From the NCBI GenBank assembly GCA_002943765.1, contig PQWQ01000023.1:126501-190500 (forward strand): a stretch of 64,000 bases of DNA, in the 5' to 3' direction. The notes beneath the pieces are model-generated. The model made no database searches. It was not told where the DNA came from and worked only from the letters and a program-made list of their open reading frames with translations. A program made the translations under genes and the position numbers. Origin of the DNA: Psoroptes ovis. Its lineage: Eukaryota; Arthropoda; Arachnida; Sarcoptiformes; Psoroptidae. Shown here piece by piece: positions 62,453 to 64,000 of the stretch (the stretch's first letter is position 1; each line of letters starts with the position of its first letter).

Positions 62453-62533
62453 TTAGATTGTTCGAAAAGTTTTGGCCAATTTTTAATGAGCAACACTATT
62501 GATTGAGCCGAATGAACTTTTCGTACAACCTAA
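62453..62533 (-). repeat. 81-bp mariner-like MITE, copy 32
   Basis: TTAGATTGTTCGAAAAGTT ... ACTTTTCGTACAACCTAA, TA on both sides. Confidence 0.88.
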
Positions 62534-63918
62534 TTATGATAAACTATTCAAGTAGGAAACTTGATTTTGTCGTTATATTTTTTTAAATAGAAATTTCCCT
62601 TTTGAAATCTTTCATTTAATTCATTAAATTTTTCATATCATAATCAAGCAAAAATATTCAAGAGTATTCATTGGAAAAATATATGAATGTTTTGACACAC
62701 ATAATTCATGTATATGAAAAATTAAATTCAGTTAGTAAGCCAAGAAAACTCAAGAATGACATGAATTATTTCATATCATTATTGGTGACTGACCCTTTAT
62801 CTATCAGTGCTGAAATTATTCGATTATTTGAACATTTCAATCGATCGATTTCAATGATTGAAAACCTGATTCAAAATTCGATTACAGGTAGATTCATCTG
62901 TGATTGGGATCGAAATAACAGGAGAAAATTTTCCACCTGTAATCTAGGGAATCGAATTCAAATATTTCATTGGATGTATAATTTGGCAAAATTTTCAAAC
63001 AATTCAGGCACACACAAACAAACAACAGCCAACAAATAATAACAATGAAAAAACAATGTAGCAAAAAAAATGAATAAATAATAAATTATTTAAAAGCTAA
63101 TTATAATTCAAAGACAATAACAAATTGAATAAATGATAGTGAAAATGAATTCAAACGCCATAATAATAATAATAATAATAACACAAGAATGATTGTATTA
63201 CATTTAGCACATATACATATTGAATAAAATATTCATTCATTCATACATAAATACAAGCATACGAATATCATCGAATAATAATCATTTGGAATAAGCTAAA
63301 CATATGAATATATTCTAGGTCCAATGACGATTGATACAATTTTTCATTTTGGTTTGATTCTGAAGGAATGTTTGTACACATATATAGAAATTCAAAAAAT
63401 TTTGAAACAAAAGAAAAAACATTCATTCGACCAAAGAGAAATTTGGTGTCCTAAATACATGTTTCACAAAATGAAATTATGCTTCGGAAAAAAATAATGA
63501 AAATTCATTCGTACCTAAGAAAGGTGAACAACACTGAATAGCAATATTGAATAGCAGTGAACAGCAGGTATTTCCAGTGGACATTTTCAGTGAATGAATT
63601 TTAATATTCAATGTACGGACAATTTGACAATTTTATCATTTAAAAAATATGGAAAAAACCATGGAAAATCGCCCAATACATTGTGTCTGTGTATGTGTTT
63701 AAATAGTGGAAAATTTGCACACAATGAAATTATCACATTTTTGATCGTAGAATTTTTTTTTCAGAAATAATAAAAATAATTCTTCATTCATTTGTCAACG
63801 AATAAATTATACTCTGAATCGTCTAATCGAAAGAATCTAAAATAATATGCGACAATCAACAACAACAAAAATTTAATTAAAACCAAATACAAATCATTTT
63901 GTTTTGACATAGCAAATA

Positions 63919-64000
63919 TTAGGTTGTCCGGAAAGTTCTGGCTGATTTTCATGACCGACTCTATTGATTAAGCCGAAATGAACTTTTCGGACATCAACCT
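63919..64000 (-). repeat. 81-bp mariner-like MITE, copy 33, at window edge
   Basis: TTAGGTTGTCCGGAAAGTT ... ACTTTTCGGACATCAACCT; the last bases fall at or beyond the right edge. Confidence 0.85.

Larger units (their letters stand above)
54823..64000. other. MITE-rich region upstream of the visible Dscam exons
   Basis: About 9.2 kb with no exon I can defend on either strand. The first visible Dscam exon begins mid-Ig3 after an acceptor at 54823-54824, so at least part of this is a Dscam intron unless the gene is broken here. It carries nine MITE copies, one copy of the second palindromic family and a separate hairpin near 56162-56222. The longest frames (for example 62671-63039) have no family signature. 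Confidence 0.5.

Noticed and set aside
62671..63039. 122-residue plus-strand frame
   Set aside because: Composition is that of random AT-rich DNA, no start context, no motif, no neighbouring exon.
1694..64000. CRISPR-like repeat array
   Set aside because: The repeated units are dispersed, occur in both orientations, have TA flanks and terminal inverted repeats, and the context is eukaryotic.
54823..64000. Tandem array of alternative Dscam Ig exons
   Set aside because: Looked for repeated WxC/YxC-type Ig exons with shared splice sites on the minus strand; none found. The repetitive signal here is the MITE.
1..64000. tRNA, rRNA or other structured RNA genes
   Set aside because: Scanned for tRNA T-loop and anticodon-arm patterns and found none convincing; absence is not proof.

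Overview
The window looks like nuclear DNA of an acariform mite, most likely an astigmatid such as a house dust mite (Dermatophagoides type). The base composition is very AT-rich. Most introns are 57-90 bp with GT-AG ends. Proteins carry long N/S/Q/H/D tracts, and the recognisable genes are ordinary animal orthologues. The species call is inference; no ribosomal or mitochondrial marker is present.

Layout. 1-1201 is the 3' end of an anoctamin (+). 2882-3845 is a cytochrome b561 (+). 5944-7148 is a small CAP-Gly protein (+), convergent with 7449-10391, an intronless WDR75/UTP17-like ribosome-biogenesis protein (-). 10392-22179 is a gene-poor stretch packed with short transposon relics. 22180-28891 is an 11-exon M13 (neprilysin-like) metallopeptidase (+). 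30756-31359 is a small protein with an N-terminal hydrophobic segment (-).

A compact chromatin block follows: RSF1-like remodelling factor (31677-38001, -), divergent from UBR7-like ubiquitin ligase (38774-40263, +), then an ARID4-like Sin3/HDAC subunit (40741-47101, +). 47284-48366 is an unrecognised secreted 12-cysteine protein (-). 48881-54822 is the 3' part of a Dscam (-). 54823-64000 has no recognisable exon and is probably a long Dscam intron or upstream DNA.

The most striking non-genic signal is an ~81-bp non-autonomous DNA-transposon family (Tc1/mariner-like MITE). It has ends TTAGGTTGTCCGAAAAGTT, TA target duplications, and 33 copies in 64 kb in two sequence subfamilies. It is absent from about 26.6-51.8 kb, where the chromatin genes lie. 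A second palindromic family (3 copies) and one hAT-type MITE with a perfect 8-bp target duplication are also present. The longest introns of the neprilysin and Dscam genes are the ones carrying these insertions.

Other points of note: the Dscam goes straight from FN2-like to FN5-like modules, lacking FN3, FN4 and Ig10. ARID4 has a GC-AG intron. Three genes have start exons carrying only 9-19 coding nt. The two promoters around UBR7 share a motif. Gene models were assembled by hand from reading frame, splice signals and homology remembered from the families; no alignment or RNA evidence was available.
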